A program made the translations under genes and the position numbers. The notes under the pieces were generated by a model, which saw only the letters and a program-made list of their open reading frames with translations, had not been told where the DNA came from and did no database searches. Source: Nitrospinota bacterium (lineage in GTDB: Bacteria > Nitrospirota > Nitrospiria > Nitrospirales > UBA8639). Taken from it: DNA of 54,446 nt. The DNA lies in contig JACZVJ010000006.1 in the NCBI GenBank assembly GCA_022572725.1, positions 1-54,446 on the forward strand. The letters run 5' to 3'. Positions 47,153 to 54,446 of the stretch are shown piece by piece (position 1 is the stretch's first letter; every line of letters starts with the position of its first letter).

Positions 47153-47622
47153 GGATTCCTCCATCACCCATAACGATTTGTGACCCTTTTCACCCTATTT
47201 ACTCAGAGGACCATCGAAGAGTTAACGGAGAGCCTTCTGATTGTGACATGATGGTCCCCCTGCCCCCTGACAGGCTTCAACAGAATGAGCTAATCAAAAC
47301 ACCAGCCGAAAAGTCCAAGATTTTGTTGGCAGCGATGAAAATCGTAGGCCTCTCAGGAGTTGAATCGCCTTGGCATCGAGGAAGTAGGTGATGTATTCGA
47401 TCAGAAATTTCTGTTCTCAGTTTATTCTTCACGCATGTGTGGTGAGAGCGGCCAACCTATCTTTACAAACCATTTTGCCAACCTGAAGAATGATTTTGGG
47501 GTATTTTTCAATTTGAGTGGATTAAGGCGACCCCGGTCGGGCGACACAGGGCGAGGAGCGAGGTCAAAAACAGGTCCTGGATTCTTGATGGTTGTGGGGG
47601 TTTCCGTGGTTCCTGGAGACTT
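47153..47622. other. Intergenic region upstream of the desulforedoxin-like gene
   Basis: About 470 bases with no convincing gene. A plus-strand frame at 47360-47647 has no ribosome-binding site and no protein character. Promoters for the minus-strand gene at 46766-47152 should lie here, but I cannot point to one. Confidence 0.4.
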
Positions 47623-48708
47623 TCAAGATCGAACGGCGACTTTTTGAATTTTCTGCAATAGGTCACGGTGAGACCGGCAACCTACGACCTCAAGAACCGT
47701 ATCCAGGTTAACCGGCCGGTGTGGGGGGAGAAACCGCTCCTTAAGGGACGAGATTCGGGCCTGGCTTGCCTCAATGCGGTTCATCAAGAGCACGCCATCT
47801 TCAAGAGCCTTCTCCACCGCATGAATTGCGGCCGTCTGGTGGTCTTGTTGATGGCAGACCAGGAGCATATCGGCTCCGGCTTGCAACGATCGCACGGCCG
47901 CGTCCCCAACAGAGGAATGATTCAGAATGGCCTTCATATCCAAATCGTCAGTAAGAACCAGCCCTCGAAAGGCCAAATACCCCTGCAGAAGCTCCGTCAA
48001 TATGACAGGTGAGAGAGTGGCCGGGGCCTTGGCATCGAGAGCGGGGTACAGCACGTGAGCGCTCATGATGGTGGCAAGGCCATTTTTGATCGCATGACGA
48101 AACGGCCGAAGCTCTACCTCTTCAAGACGCGTCCGTGAAACCTCCACGACTGGCAACACTTCATGGGAATCGGTGGCAGTCTCTCCATGGCCTGGGAAGT
48201 GTTTGCCGCAGGCAATGACTCCATTCCCCTGCAACCCTTGGAAGGTGGCTGTTCCATATGTACAGACCAGATCCGCGGTCTGTCCAAACGCCCGATCCCC
48301 AATAATCGGGTTGGTTGGATTGGAATTGACGTCTAACACCGGCGCCATGTTCATATTGATGCCGACAGCCCGAAGTTCTTTCGCTGTCACCTCAGCGGCA
48401 GAATATGCCACATCGGCGGACTGACACGAAGCCACTGCCATGGCGGGGGGAAAGATCGTAAATCCCTGTGGGAGCCGGGAAACCCGACCACCCTCCTGGT
48501 CAACCGCAATCAGCAGGGGGCCGTTAGGTGCCTGCTCTTGGAGAGCATTGGTCAGTCTGGCAATTTGAAAGGGATCAACGAGATTGCGGGAAAAGAGAAT
48601 GACCCCGCCAGGTCGGTATTCCTTGAGCCAGTCGAGGAATTCACCCGAGAGGTCGGTCCCTTGAAAGCCGATCATGAAGAGTTGACCGACTTTATCTCGG
48701 ACCGTCAT
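47623..48708 (-). CDS. nagZ: Beta-N-acetylhexosaminidase, glycoside hydrolase family 3
   Basis: The 361-residue GH3 enzyme has the NagZ motif 'KHFPGHG' (169-175) and 'DSH' (180-182), which forms the mobile His/Asp dyad of NagZ, and the catalytic 'VLTDDLDMKAI' around 251-261. It releases N-acetylglucosamine from cell-wall muropeptides during recycling. No signal peptide, so cytoplasmic as expected. It starts 7 bases after the pepA stop. Confidence 0.93.
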   Translation of the reverse strand: MTVRDKVGQLFMIGFQGTDLSGEFLDWLKEYRPGGVILFSRNLVDPFQIARLTNALQEQAPNGPLLIAVDQEGGRVSRLPQGFTIFPPAMAVASCQSADVAYSAAEVTAKELRAVGINMNMAPVLDVNSNPTNPIIGDRAFGQTADLVCTYGTATFQGLQGNGVIACGKHFPGHGETATDSHEVLPVVEVSRTRLEEVELRPFRHAIKNGLATIMSAHVLYPALDAKAPATLSPVILTELLQGYLAFRGLVLTDDLDMKAILNHSSVGDAAVRSLQAGADMLLVCHQQDHQTAAIHAVEKALEDGVLLMNRIEASQARISSLKERFLPPHRPVNLDTVLEVVGCRSHRDLLQKIQKVAVRS

Positions 48709-48715
48709 GGAACGC

Positions 48716-50230
48716 TCACTTCCTTCGTCGGTCGGTGCGATTGATCAGAAACTGGAGAAGGAGCCTGGTCCCGATCCCCGTTGGCCCCTTTCCGATATAA
48801 GGACGTTCAGTGGTGCCCCAATCGGTGCTGGCGATATCGAGATGAACCCAAGGGCAATCACCAACGAACTTGCTTAAAAAGACCGCCGCCGTGATCATAC
48901 CCCCGCCTCGGCCACCGATATTTCGCATGTCGGCCACGTCGCTCTTGAGTTGCTCAAAATATTCATCCCATAAGGGCATCTCCCACACCCGCTCCCCGGC
49001 TTGCTCCCCGGCTTTTTTGAGCTGACCTTTCAGCTCAGTATCATTCCCCATCATGCCAATCGCGAATTGCCCGAGGGCAACCATGCAGGCCCCGGTAAGC
49101 GTGGCGACATCGATGATGCAGGCAGGGTTCAAGCGGGAGGCATACGTCAGGCCATCAGCCAAAATCAATCGCCCTTCGGCATCGGTGTTCTGGACCTCGA
49201 CCGTTTTTCCCGAAAGCATGGTGAGGACATCCCCGGGCTTGATGGCGCACCCACTGGGCATATTCTCCGTGGCTGGAAGGATACCAACCAGATTCACCCG
49301 GAGCCGCAGCCGAGCCGCCGCACGAACAGTGGCCAGCACCTCGGCCCCGCCGGTCATGTCCGCTTTCATCTGTTCCATGTTCTCGGCGGGCTTGAGGGAA
49401 ATGCCACCGGAGTCAAAGGTCACGGTTTTGCCGACGAGGACGACGGGTTTCTCATTTTTTCTCCCCTCGGAGTACTCCAAAATGATGAATTTGGGAGGCT
49501 CCTGACTTCCTCGTGCTACCCCCAGGAGGCCACCCATCCCCAACTTTTTTTGCTTTTTTCGGTCAAACACCGTCAGTTTGACCCCCCGCTCCTGAGCAAC
49601 TTTCTTCGCCTCCTCAACCACACGGGATGGCGTCATGACGTTGGAAGGATGATTGCAAAGATCCCGAACAAACGCGGTAGCCTCGGCACTGGCTTCCCCG
49701 CGCCGAGCACCAAGCCTCGCCTCCTTGAGGTGCTTTCCGGTCTGGGTGATGAGGGTGATAGCCTCAAGGGTTTTGGGCTCATCAGCCAAGTCCGTTTGGT
49801 ATTTGGTAAACCGATAAGTGCCCAACAGCGCGCCTTCCACCATGGCTTGGGCAATGTCGGCAGGAGTGGCCCGAGTGCCATCAGGCCCAATGAGAGGAGC
49901 GATAAAGGAGCCAGCACCGGTTTGACGGACCCGCTTGGCCGCCGTCCCCATAGCCTGGCGAACATGATCAAGGGTATTCTCCCGTCGTTTCCCAAGCCCG
50001 ACGAGCAGGATGCGTTTGGGCGGCACCGCGCCATGGGTATGCAGGAGGACCGTTTGCTGGCGTTTCCCCTGAAACTCTCCACTCTCCCGTAATTCCTGTA
50101 GCTGCCCTCCAAGAGAACGATCCAACGGTTCCGCAAGTTTTCCCACTTGGGTATCATCCTCATGTCCGCCGAGCACCAACACCTCGGCCGCTACCGCGTC
50201 AATTTCTCCCCGCTTCACCTCAATGTTCAT
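48716..50230 (-). CDS. pepA: Leucyl aminopeptidase (M17)
   Basis: The 504-residue metallo-aminopeptidase has the M17 signatures 'TFDSGGISLKPAENMEQMK' and 'NTDAEGRLILADGLTYA', which hold the two-metal site. The N-terminal domain is the usual divergent one. It removes N-terminal residues from peptides as a cytoplasmic hexamer. It is in the same direction as nagZ downstream. Confidence 0.96.
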   Translation of the reverse strand: MNIEVKRGEIDAVAAEVLVLGGHEDDTQVGKLAEPLDRSLGGQLQELRESGEFQGKRQQTVLLHTHGAVPPKRILLVGLGKRRENTLDHVRQAMGTAAKRVRQTGAGSFIAPLIGPDGTRATPADIAQAMVEGALLGTYRFTKYQTDLADEPKTLEAITLITQTGKHLKEARLGARRGEASAEATAFVRDLCNHPSNVMTPSRVVEEAKKVAQERGVKLTVFDRKKQKKLGMGGLLGVARGSQEPPKFIILEYSEGRKNEKPVVLVGKTVTFDSGGISLKPAENMEQMKADMTGGAEVLATVRAAARLRLRVNLVGILPATENMPSGCAIKPGDVLTMLSGKTVEVQNTDAEGRLILADGLTYASRLNPACIIDVATLTGACMVALGQFAIGMMGNDTELKGQLKKAGEQAGERVWEMPLWDEYFEQLKSDVADMRNIGGRGGGMITAAVFLSKFVGDCPWVHLDIASTDWGTTERPYIGKGPTGIGTRLLLQFLINRTDRRRK

Positions 50231-50281
50231 ACTGACCTCTAGGATCTGTTCGTACTGTCCACGGTTGACCCTTCAAAATTC

Positions 50282-50935
50282 TTACACGCCCCTCATTTGG
50301 GGATCCCAAATATACTTGTGAAGTTGCAATTGAAATCGAACCGGCAAACCATCCTGAAGAATCCACTCCGCCAATTGCCGGAGATCCAATTCCTCAAAAA
50401 CAGGACTGAATAACACCGGACACCGTTCGACCAGCCCATATCTGTTCACCACCTCCAGAGCCCAGTCGTAGTCATTTCGGTCTTTGATGACAAATTTGAC
50501 CTGGTCTTTTTTCCTAACCTGGCCGAGGTTTTCCCAATTCATGCGATCCATCATGCCACTGCCAGGACATTTGACATCCAGAATAACCTGGGCGCGTGGA
50601 TCAACCGGAGAAGTGTCGATGGCCCCGCTGGTCTCAATTAAGACCTCAAACCCCTCGGCACACAGGGCTTCAATCAGAGGGAAGGCACTAGGCTGGTGAA
50701 GGGGTTCCCCTCCAGTTATTTCCACAAGCCGACACCTGTAGCTTCGGACTTGCTCCACCACAGTTTCAAGGGCCATTTCGGTCCCACCGTAAAAGGCGTA
50801 CTCGGTATCGCACCAGGTACATCGTAACGGACAGCCGGTCAGCCTGATAAACACACACGGCTCGCCGGCATGGGTGGATTCACCCTGAAGACTATGAAAA
50901 ATTTCGGTAATTCGCAAAACAGGTGGAGAACTCAT
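50282..50935 (-). CDS. queE: 7-carboxy-7-deazaguanine synthase (radical SAM)
   Basis: The 217-residue radical-SAM enzyme makes 7-carboxy-7-deazaguanine for queuosine. 'GCPLRCTWCDTEYAF' holds the CxxxCxxC cluster motif (C35, C39, C42) and 'EIFHSLQGES' is the typical start. The frame is open to a TTG at 50998; codons at 50950 and 50935 are ATGs. I chose 50935 because homologs begin about ten residues before EIFHSLQGES. Other queuosine genes are not in the window. It follows the HAD phosphatase gene. Confidence 0.92.
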   Translation of the reverse strand: MSSPPVLRITEIFHSLQGESTHAGEPCVFIRLTGCPLRCTWCDTEYAFYGGTEMALETVVEQVRSYRCRLVEITGGEPLHQPSAFPLIEALCAEGFEVLIETSGAIDTSPVDPRAQVILDVKCPGSGMMDRMNWENLGQVRKKDQVKFVIKDRNDYDWALEVVNRYGLVERCPVLFSPVFEELDLRQLAEWILQDGLPVRFQLQLHKYIWDPQMRGV

Positions 50936-50998
50936 GGAGCTGCGATCCATGGCCTGACCGTGAACTATCGTGGAAGGGTAAACCGCATGCGTGGTCAA

Positions 50999-51694
50999 CT
51001 ACGCCCAAACCGCCATGGGCCATCGATGCCGCCGTGCGATGCGGGCCATTCCCCGGATGGGATTGACGACCAACGGGTGTCCGACCGACTCGAGAGCCTG
51101 AATGTCCCCGGGACTATCCCCATAGGCATAGCTTCTCGCCAGATCCACTCCCTGATCCCTCGCAAAATTTTCCAACAACTGGCGTTTCCCTTCACCATAA
51201 GGGTAGGGAGGGAGGACGCGACCCGTATACCCATCCTCAGTGGTCTCCAATTTCGCCGCCAACGCAGTAGGCACTTCGAGAAAATGGGCCAAGGGTTTGA
51301 CCAGAAAATCGGGGGACCCACTCACTAAGGCCACTTGGTGGCCGGCTTGTTGGTGCTGAGCGAGGGCCGCAGTTCCTTTGAGGGAGAGCTTCGGGCAAAT
51401 TTCTGAGCGGACAAACCATTTAGCCAGGGGTTCAACTCCCTCAGGCCGTTTGCCAATTAAATAAATCTTGGTTTCCCGTAGCGGGGCGAGAGAAAAGGAG
51501 AGAATATTACGCAGGAGGTACCAGGCACTGTCCACCACCGTCCGATTGGCCAGAAGGCCGTGATTCCACAGATACCAAAAAAAACGAACCTCAATGCAGT
51601 GGCCCGGAATCAGGGTATTGTCAACGTCAAAAAAAGCCCCAACGGAGCGGTCAGACGAAGACCCTGGTGGGGAAATAGGAGGAAGGATGGACAT
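50999..51694 (-). CDS. HAD-IB family phosphatase (SerB-like fold)
   Basis: The 231-residue HAD hydrolase has the nucleophile motif 'FFDVDNTLIP' (D23, D25), motif II 'VALVSGSPDF', and motif III/IV 'SYAYGDSPGDIQALESVG'. Its cap domain and the ending resemble subfamily IB enzymes, which include phosphoserine phosphatases and many phosphatases of unknown substrate. The stop directly precedes the possible TTG start of queE. Confidence 0.88.
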   Translation of the reverse strand: MSILPPISPPGSSSDRSVGAFFDVDNTLIPGHCIEVRFFWYLWNHGLLANRTVVDSAWYLLRNILSFSLAPLRETKIYLIGKRPEGVEPLAKWFVRSEICPKLSLKGTAALAQHQQAGHQVALVSGSPDFLVKPLAHFLEVPTALAAKLETTEDGYTGRVLPPYPYGEGKRQLLENFARDQGVDLARSYAYGDSPGDIQALESVGHPLVVNPIRGMARIARRHRWPMAVWA

Positions 51695-51797
51695 TCAAGG
51701 TCATTGAATAAAATTGAATTATAGAAGGATTCTACCGGATGGCTTGTTCATTGACAATGGTTTTCACCCCTACCTATAATTTCATACTTCCCATCCT

Positions 51798-51882
51798 GCC
51801 GAAGTGGTGGAATTGGTAGACACGCACGTTTGAGGGGCGTGTGGGGAAACCCTTGCGGGTTCGAGTCCCGCCTTCGGCACCA
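51798..51882 (+). tRNA. tRNA-Leu(GAG)
   Basis: An 85-nt class II tRNA with encoded CCA. Acceptor GCCGAAG pairs with CTTCGGC, the anticodon loop is TTGAGGG (GAG), the variable arm is long, and the T-arm is GCGGG-TTCGAGT-CCCGC. It is followed by a tail element that copies part of it twice. Confidence 0.95.
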
Positions 51883-52094
51883 TTTGCTTAACAGCTGAGA
51901 ACGAAATCCATCACCAGAAGCAAACCCATCAACAAAAAGAATAAAGGCGGGACTCGAACTGGGGGTTCTGAAGGGGGAATACCCCCTTCATGGGGTGACC
52001 GAAACGAAGTGAAGGCACGAGGGGGCTTGGCCCCTTAGTGGGAGCATGAGCTGGGCTTCGGCTCATGCGACTTCGAGTCCCGCCTTCGGCACCA
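51883..52094 (+). repeat. tRNA-tail element behind tRNA-Leu(GAG)
   Basis: From the tRNA end: a 61-nt spacer (51883-51943); an inverted copy AAGGCGGGACTCGAAC (51944-51959), exactly complementary to this tRNA's T-loop/T-stem and the first acceptor bases; a 112-nt core (51960-52071) with hairpins GAAGGGGG-AATA-CCCCCTTC (51970-51989) and GCATGAGC/GCTCATGC (52044-52068); and a direct copy of the tRNA 3' end TTCGAGTCCCGCC... to CCA (52072-52094, 23 of 23 bases). Both the tRNA and the copy are followed by TTAAC within about ten bases. The same plan is seen at 17880-18133. Confidence 0.8.
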
Positions 52095-52689
52095 CTTCTT
52101 AACTTCTTCGCTTCTTCTTTTTTACCCTGGGGATACACTCTCCCCAAACGAGAGCTAACCAGATTAGGAAGCGACTCCAAGCTCACCGGCAATCCAATTC
52201 GCCAAATAGGAAGTATGGGCAAAATCCCATAGCCCCCGGTCATCATCGGGCTCTGGGGTTTTTAATTCCTGCCTGAAGGCCCGGTAAGGAAATCCTGCCT
52301 CTATTCTTTTCCAGAAATATGGGATGTAGCGCATCGGTCCTACAGCCGTGGGGCTTCACTTTTTCAAAGGTCACGACCTGTAGGACAATCCCACATTAGG
52401 GCAGACTAGGTTAACTAGACGGACGAGGCAGAATGAAGGGAACAGGTTTTGAGGCGGGTGGGTCTCAGCCTTTCTCACATGCAAAGGGGATAAGGGAATT
52501 TCCCGATACCGATTTACACCCCCGTCTCTGCAACCAAGTTAGTGAGAATGGCAGTGTGCACCCTCTTCAGATTTGGGACTAGAGGGCTGGCATTCCATAG
52601 TGAGAAAGCCATCCAGTCCTGGTGCCAGCCTTCAGGGTTCCAAGTGACTCTTCAATGTTTCAAACAGAAAGAGGATTATCCGTCTGGGA
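52095..52689. other. Intergenic region after the tail element
   Basis: No gene. It holds a good terminator (52226-52263) that probably ends the tRNA/tail transcript. A reading frame at 52542-52799 lacks a ribosome-binding site and protein character. Confidence 0.5.
52226..52263 (+). terminator. Rho-independent terminator
   Basis: A hairpin CCCATAGC...CCCG/CGGG...CTCTGGGG (stem with a small mismatch, loop GTCATCAT) is followed directly by five T residues (52259-52263). It is on the strand of tRNA-Leu(GAG) and would end a transcript covering the tRNA and its tail. Confidence 0.6.
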
Positions 52690-52917
52690 TTAACCCGGGA
52701 GTAAATAATACAATACACCGGCAATCGGGATTATTGAGATCCTCCCCACTTTCTTCCCAAAAATATCGTGGACCCCATAGATTAGAATCAGCCCGATGAA
52801 GGTAAAGTATATGGACGCGATGCCCTCATAGCCTCCCCCTGGCCCTTGCGCCAAGGCGAGCTGAGGCATAAGTCCGAGCACAAGGCCTGAGAATAAAAGG
52901 AACACTCGCTTTATCAT
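52690..52917 (-). CDS. Small secreted or membrane protein
   Basis: The 75-residue protein begins MIKRVFLLFSGLVLGLMPQL with a signal peptide ending near 'ALAQG', then a Gly-rich stretch 'GPGGGYEGIA' and one membrane helix ('YFTFIGLILIYGVHDIFG'), and a second hydrophobic end ('IIPIAGVLYYLL'). The frame is open to 52938, but ATG 52917 has GGAGGG at 4-5 bases. I do not recognise it. Confidence 0.65.
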   Translation of the reverse strand: MIKRVFLLFSGLVLGLMPQLALAQGPGGGYEGIASIYFTFIGLILIYGVHDIFGKKVGRISIIPIAGVLYYLLPG

Positions 52918-53227
52918 AGAACCCTCCATATTGAGCAATTAACCACGGTGTATGCTAAATGGGACTTTCTTTGATTTTGGCAAATCATATTTCAGAAGTA
53001 AAGAAAGTCACCTTTGGCGCAACGTTCACCTGAAGAGGCGATAGAGGAAATGTGTACACCTGAAACAGCAAAAGATTGGCTGCTCAGGTTCCATACTCCC
53101 CCCAAAGGAAGGTCGGCATAATGCTACCCTGAATACTAGCTTGGAAGTCAAGAAGGTAAAGTCCTTTTCAGCCCCATAAAGGCTCCATTCCAAATGGTCC
53201 CGGGCCGGCACGCCCCTCTTCCCCCCG

Positions 53228-53518
53228 CGTCGAGAAACTTGACATTTTTTGAATATTCCCAACCCTGGTGGTGTTTCAAGATTTGACAACCCCTCCCCAC
53301 TAAGCATTCCTGCGCCTCCCTTCCTTTTTCTTGACCTTCCGCTTCGTTACCGTGGCTCAATACTCACCCCCGCCATGCTCCTGCTAGTTCCCCTCTCGGG
53401 GCGTCGAAAAATTTGACGATTTCAAAGTCTGGTCGTTCCTCTCCCTTGAGTCGTGGATTTTTGTTCTTCCGGCTTGTCGCGTTCAGTTGGCGCGAAAGGG
53501 GTGTTAAAAGGTTTTACG
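53228..53518. promoter_or_regulatory. Array of four 17-nt activator-like sites
   Basis: Four copies fit YGTYRARARRYTTKACR: CGTCGAGAAACTTGACA (53228-53244), TGTTTCAAGATTTGACA (53272-53288, two deviations), CGTCGAAAAATTTGACG (53402-53418) and TGTTAAAAGGTTTTACG (53502-53518). The halves are roughly palindromic. They lie 120-410 bases upstream of the -24/-12 promoter, a distance usual for sigma-54 enhancer sites. The regulator is not in the window. Members of the PrsR type control secreted-protein genes in other bacteria, but I cannot link this motif to it by sequence alone. Confidence 0.6.
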
Positions 53519-53639
53519 GTTTTTGAAGAGCGTCAGGTGAAAAAGAGGAAAGAATGAAGGCGAGGATAAAAAAAATTTTCCTGAACAATCAAAAACTTCC
53601 ATCAAGGGTTGGAGGTCATGGCGCATCGTCTTGGAATAA

Positions 53640-53655
53640 TGGCAAGCAAATTGCT
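53640..53655 (+). promoter_or_regulatory. Sigma-54 (-24/-12) promoter candidate
   Basis: TGGCAAGCAAATTGCT has GG and GC exactly ten bases apart, the -24/-12 spacing, and matches TGGCA...TTGCT. It is 234 bases before the secreted protein's ATG and downstream of the four-site array. Confidence 0.6.
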
Positions 53656-53889
53656 ATCAGGAAATGACAAGCCGGAACCATCAAGGCGGCCCTGCAACCA
53701 TTGGGTTACCAGGGGCATGAACACAAATACGCGACTTGGTGAGTCCAGGGGACAGGTGCGTCGGCGAGGTTTATCCTGAGCACCGCCGAAGTACTCAAGA
53801 CAGGGTTGGGACATTTCCTGTCGGAAACCCGGTAAGAAAGGGGTCATCCCCCATTAACCATTTTTTTTTAACAACAGGAGGGCAGAGCA

Positions 53890-54446
53890 ATGATTGGTAG
53901 ACTAACGCGAAACATGCTTGGGCTTACGGCCATGGTGGCGGGTCTGGCTGTGGGCGTCCCAACCGAGGCGATGGCCACAGCCACCTATGATGCGATGGCC
54001 AAAACCACGATTACGATCATGAGCGTCGAGAATGTTACAGATCCTGGTGAATTAGACGACCTCGAAATTTTTGGCGGGGCCGCTATTTTTGATGATTTCT
54101 CAGACAGTGGTGGAACCGGATCTGCCTCGACCATGGGGTCGGAGGTCTTACCTCTCGACGACCCTTCCTTTATGACTCCCTTGGGGGTAGGAGATTTCAT
54201 TTCCGCTAAATCAAGAGCCGTTGGCGGCGCAAGCCTGCCAGGCGGGTTTGCGGATTCTGAATTCTTGACGGATCTGGGACTTGTCTTTTTCAACGACTCC
54301 ACGACAGACACCTTCGACATCGAGCTTGAGATTGAGTGGTTCTATAGTGTAGAGGCGGTTCCCATGGCCTCGGGGGAATTTGCGTTTGCAGGAATTGACA
54401 TTTTTGTCGAGTTGTTGGGATTTAATGGAAGTGGTGTTGATGAAAT
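53890..54446 (+). CDS. Secreted beta-rich protein, truncated by the window end
   Basis: The gene runs from ATG 53890 (AGGAGG 8 bases before it) past the window end without stop; 185 complete codons are seen. The start 'MIGRLTRNMLGLTAMVAGLA' followed by 'VPTEAMATATYDAM' is a signal peptide. The mature part is acidic, Gly/Ser/Asp-rich and beta-like ('TFDIELEIEWFYSVEA', 'ASGEFAFAGIDIFVELLG'). I suspect a PEP-CTERM-type or other exported surface protein, but the sorting C-terminus is outside the window. The upstream four-site array and -24/-12 promoter support regulated expression. Confidence 0.75.
   Translation, partial: MIGRLTRNMLGLTAMVAGLAVGVPTEAMATATYDAMAKTTITIMSVENVTDPGELDDLEIFGGAAIFDDFSDSGGTGSASTMGSEVLPLDDPSFMTPLGVGDFISAKSRAVGGASLPGGFADSEFLTDLGLVFFNDSTTDTFDIELEIEWFYSVEAVPMASGEFAFAGIDIFVELLGFNGSGVDE

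Larger units (their letters stand above)
52918..53889. other. Intergenic region with regulatory array
   Basis: About 970 bases without a convincing gene. It contains an inverted repeat GACTTTCTTT (52963-52972) with AAAGAAAGTC (53000-53009), four 17-nt sites of one consensus (53228-53518) and a -24/-12 promoter (53640-53655), listed separately. Short reading frames with ribosome-binding-like sites, such as 53618-53779, overlap the promoter and look like chance. Confidence 0.6.

Noticed and set aside
53491-53510. TTGGCGCGAAAGGGGTG considered as a -24/-12 promoter
   Set aside because: It has the GG but no GC at the -12 position; the site at 53640-53655 fits exactly.
53618-53779. A 53-codon frame with GGAGG two bases before its ATG
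   Set aside because: The spacing is too short for a ribosome-binding site, and the frame overlaps the -24/-12 promoter; composition is not protein-like.

Overview
The window carries an ordinary bacterial chromosome segment (roughly 54-56% GC by eye) of a Gram-negative organism: a tripartite RND pump with a TolC-type channel, the Mre/PBP2/RodA elongation machinery, a Tat component, periplasmic and lipoprotein-type proteins, and at the right edge a secreted beta-rich protein behind a sigma-54-type promoter. Protein style, the palindromic repeat with CTAGCAGG ends and the gene mix make me think of Nitrospirota, most likely a Nitrospira relative. This is recognition from memory. No rRNA or pathway marker in the window proves it.

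Layout. 1-5.2 kb: RND adaptor (cut by the left edge), RND pump, outer-membrane channel. 5.2-12 kb: prfC, a tandem universal stress protein, yajQ, a YIP1-type membrane protein, a 212-bp palindromic repeat, an aldo/keto reductase and a periplasmic ATP-dependent DNA ligase (Lig E type). 12-17.6 kb: AsmA-like protein with a SuhB-type phosphatase, a lysine-rich TerB-like protein, then dnaX-ybaB-recR. 17.7-18.2 kb: SRP RNA, a tRNA-tail element and tRNA-Ser(GGA), all on the minus strand. 18.4-23.5 kb: a small minus-strand operon of unknown function, then tRNA-Leu(TAG)-tig-clpP-clpX. 23.5-34.2 kb: one long minus-strand cluster mreB-mreC-mreD-mrdA-rodA-rng-dprA-topA. 35-39.3 kb: leuC, leuD and a Kef-type antiporter. 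39.7-41.7 kb: STAS protein and two receiver proteins. 41.7-47.2 kb: HEAT-repeat protein, a long TatA-like protein, several small unknown genes, a peptidase C26 amidotransferase, a second palindromic repeat and a tandem desulforedoxin-like protein. 47.6-51.7 kb: nagZ, pepA, queE and a HAD phosphatase. 51.8-52.3 kb: tRNA-Leu(GAG) with a second tRNA-tail element. 52.7-54.4 kb: a small secreted or membrane protein and a secreted protein with an array of four 17-nt sites upstream.

The most unusual thing here is the pair of tRNA-tail elements behind tRNA-Ser(GGA) (17880-18133, minus strand) and tRNA-Leu(GAG) (51883-52094, plus strand). Both have the same plan: mature tRNA end, 61-nt spacer, an inverted copy of that tRNA's own T-loop/T-stem/acceptor 3' strand, a hairpin-rich core that begins with a shared GGGGGTYCT-GAAGGGGG-N4-CCCCCTTC block, then GCGACTTCGA leading into a direct copy of the same tRNA's 3' end including CCA. 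The cores are related to each other while the flanking arms match the tRNA each one sits behind. I know of no described family with this structure.

A second noteworthy region is 53228-53655, where four 17-nt sites of one consensus precede a -24/-12 promoter and a secreted protein gene. This looks like RpoN-dependent control of a surface or matrix protein. Most other genes are housekeeping and need no special explanation.
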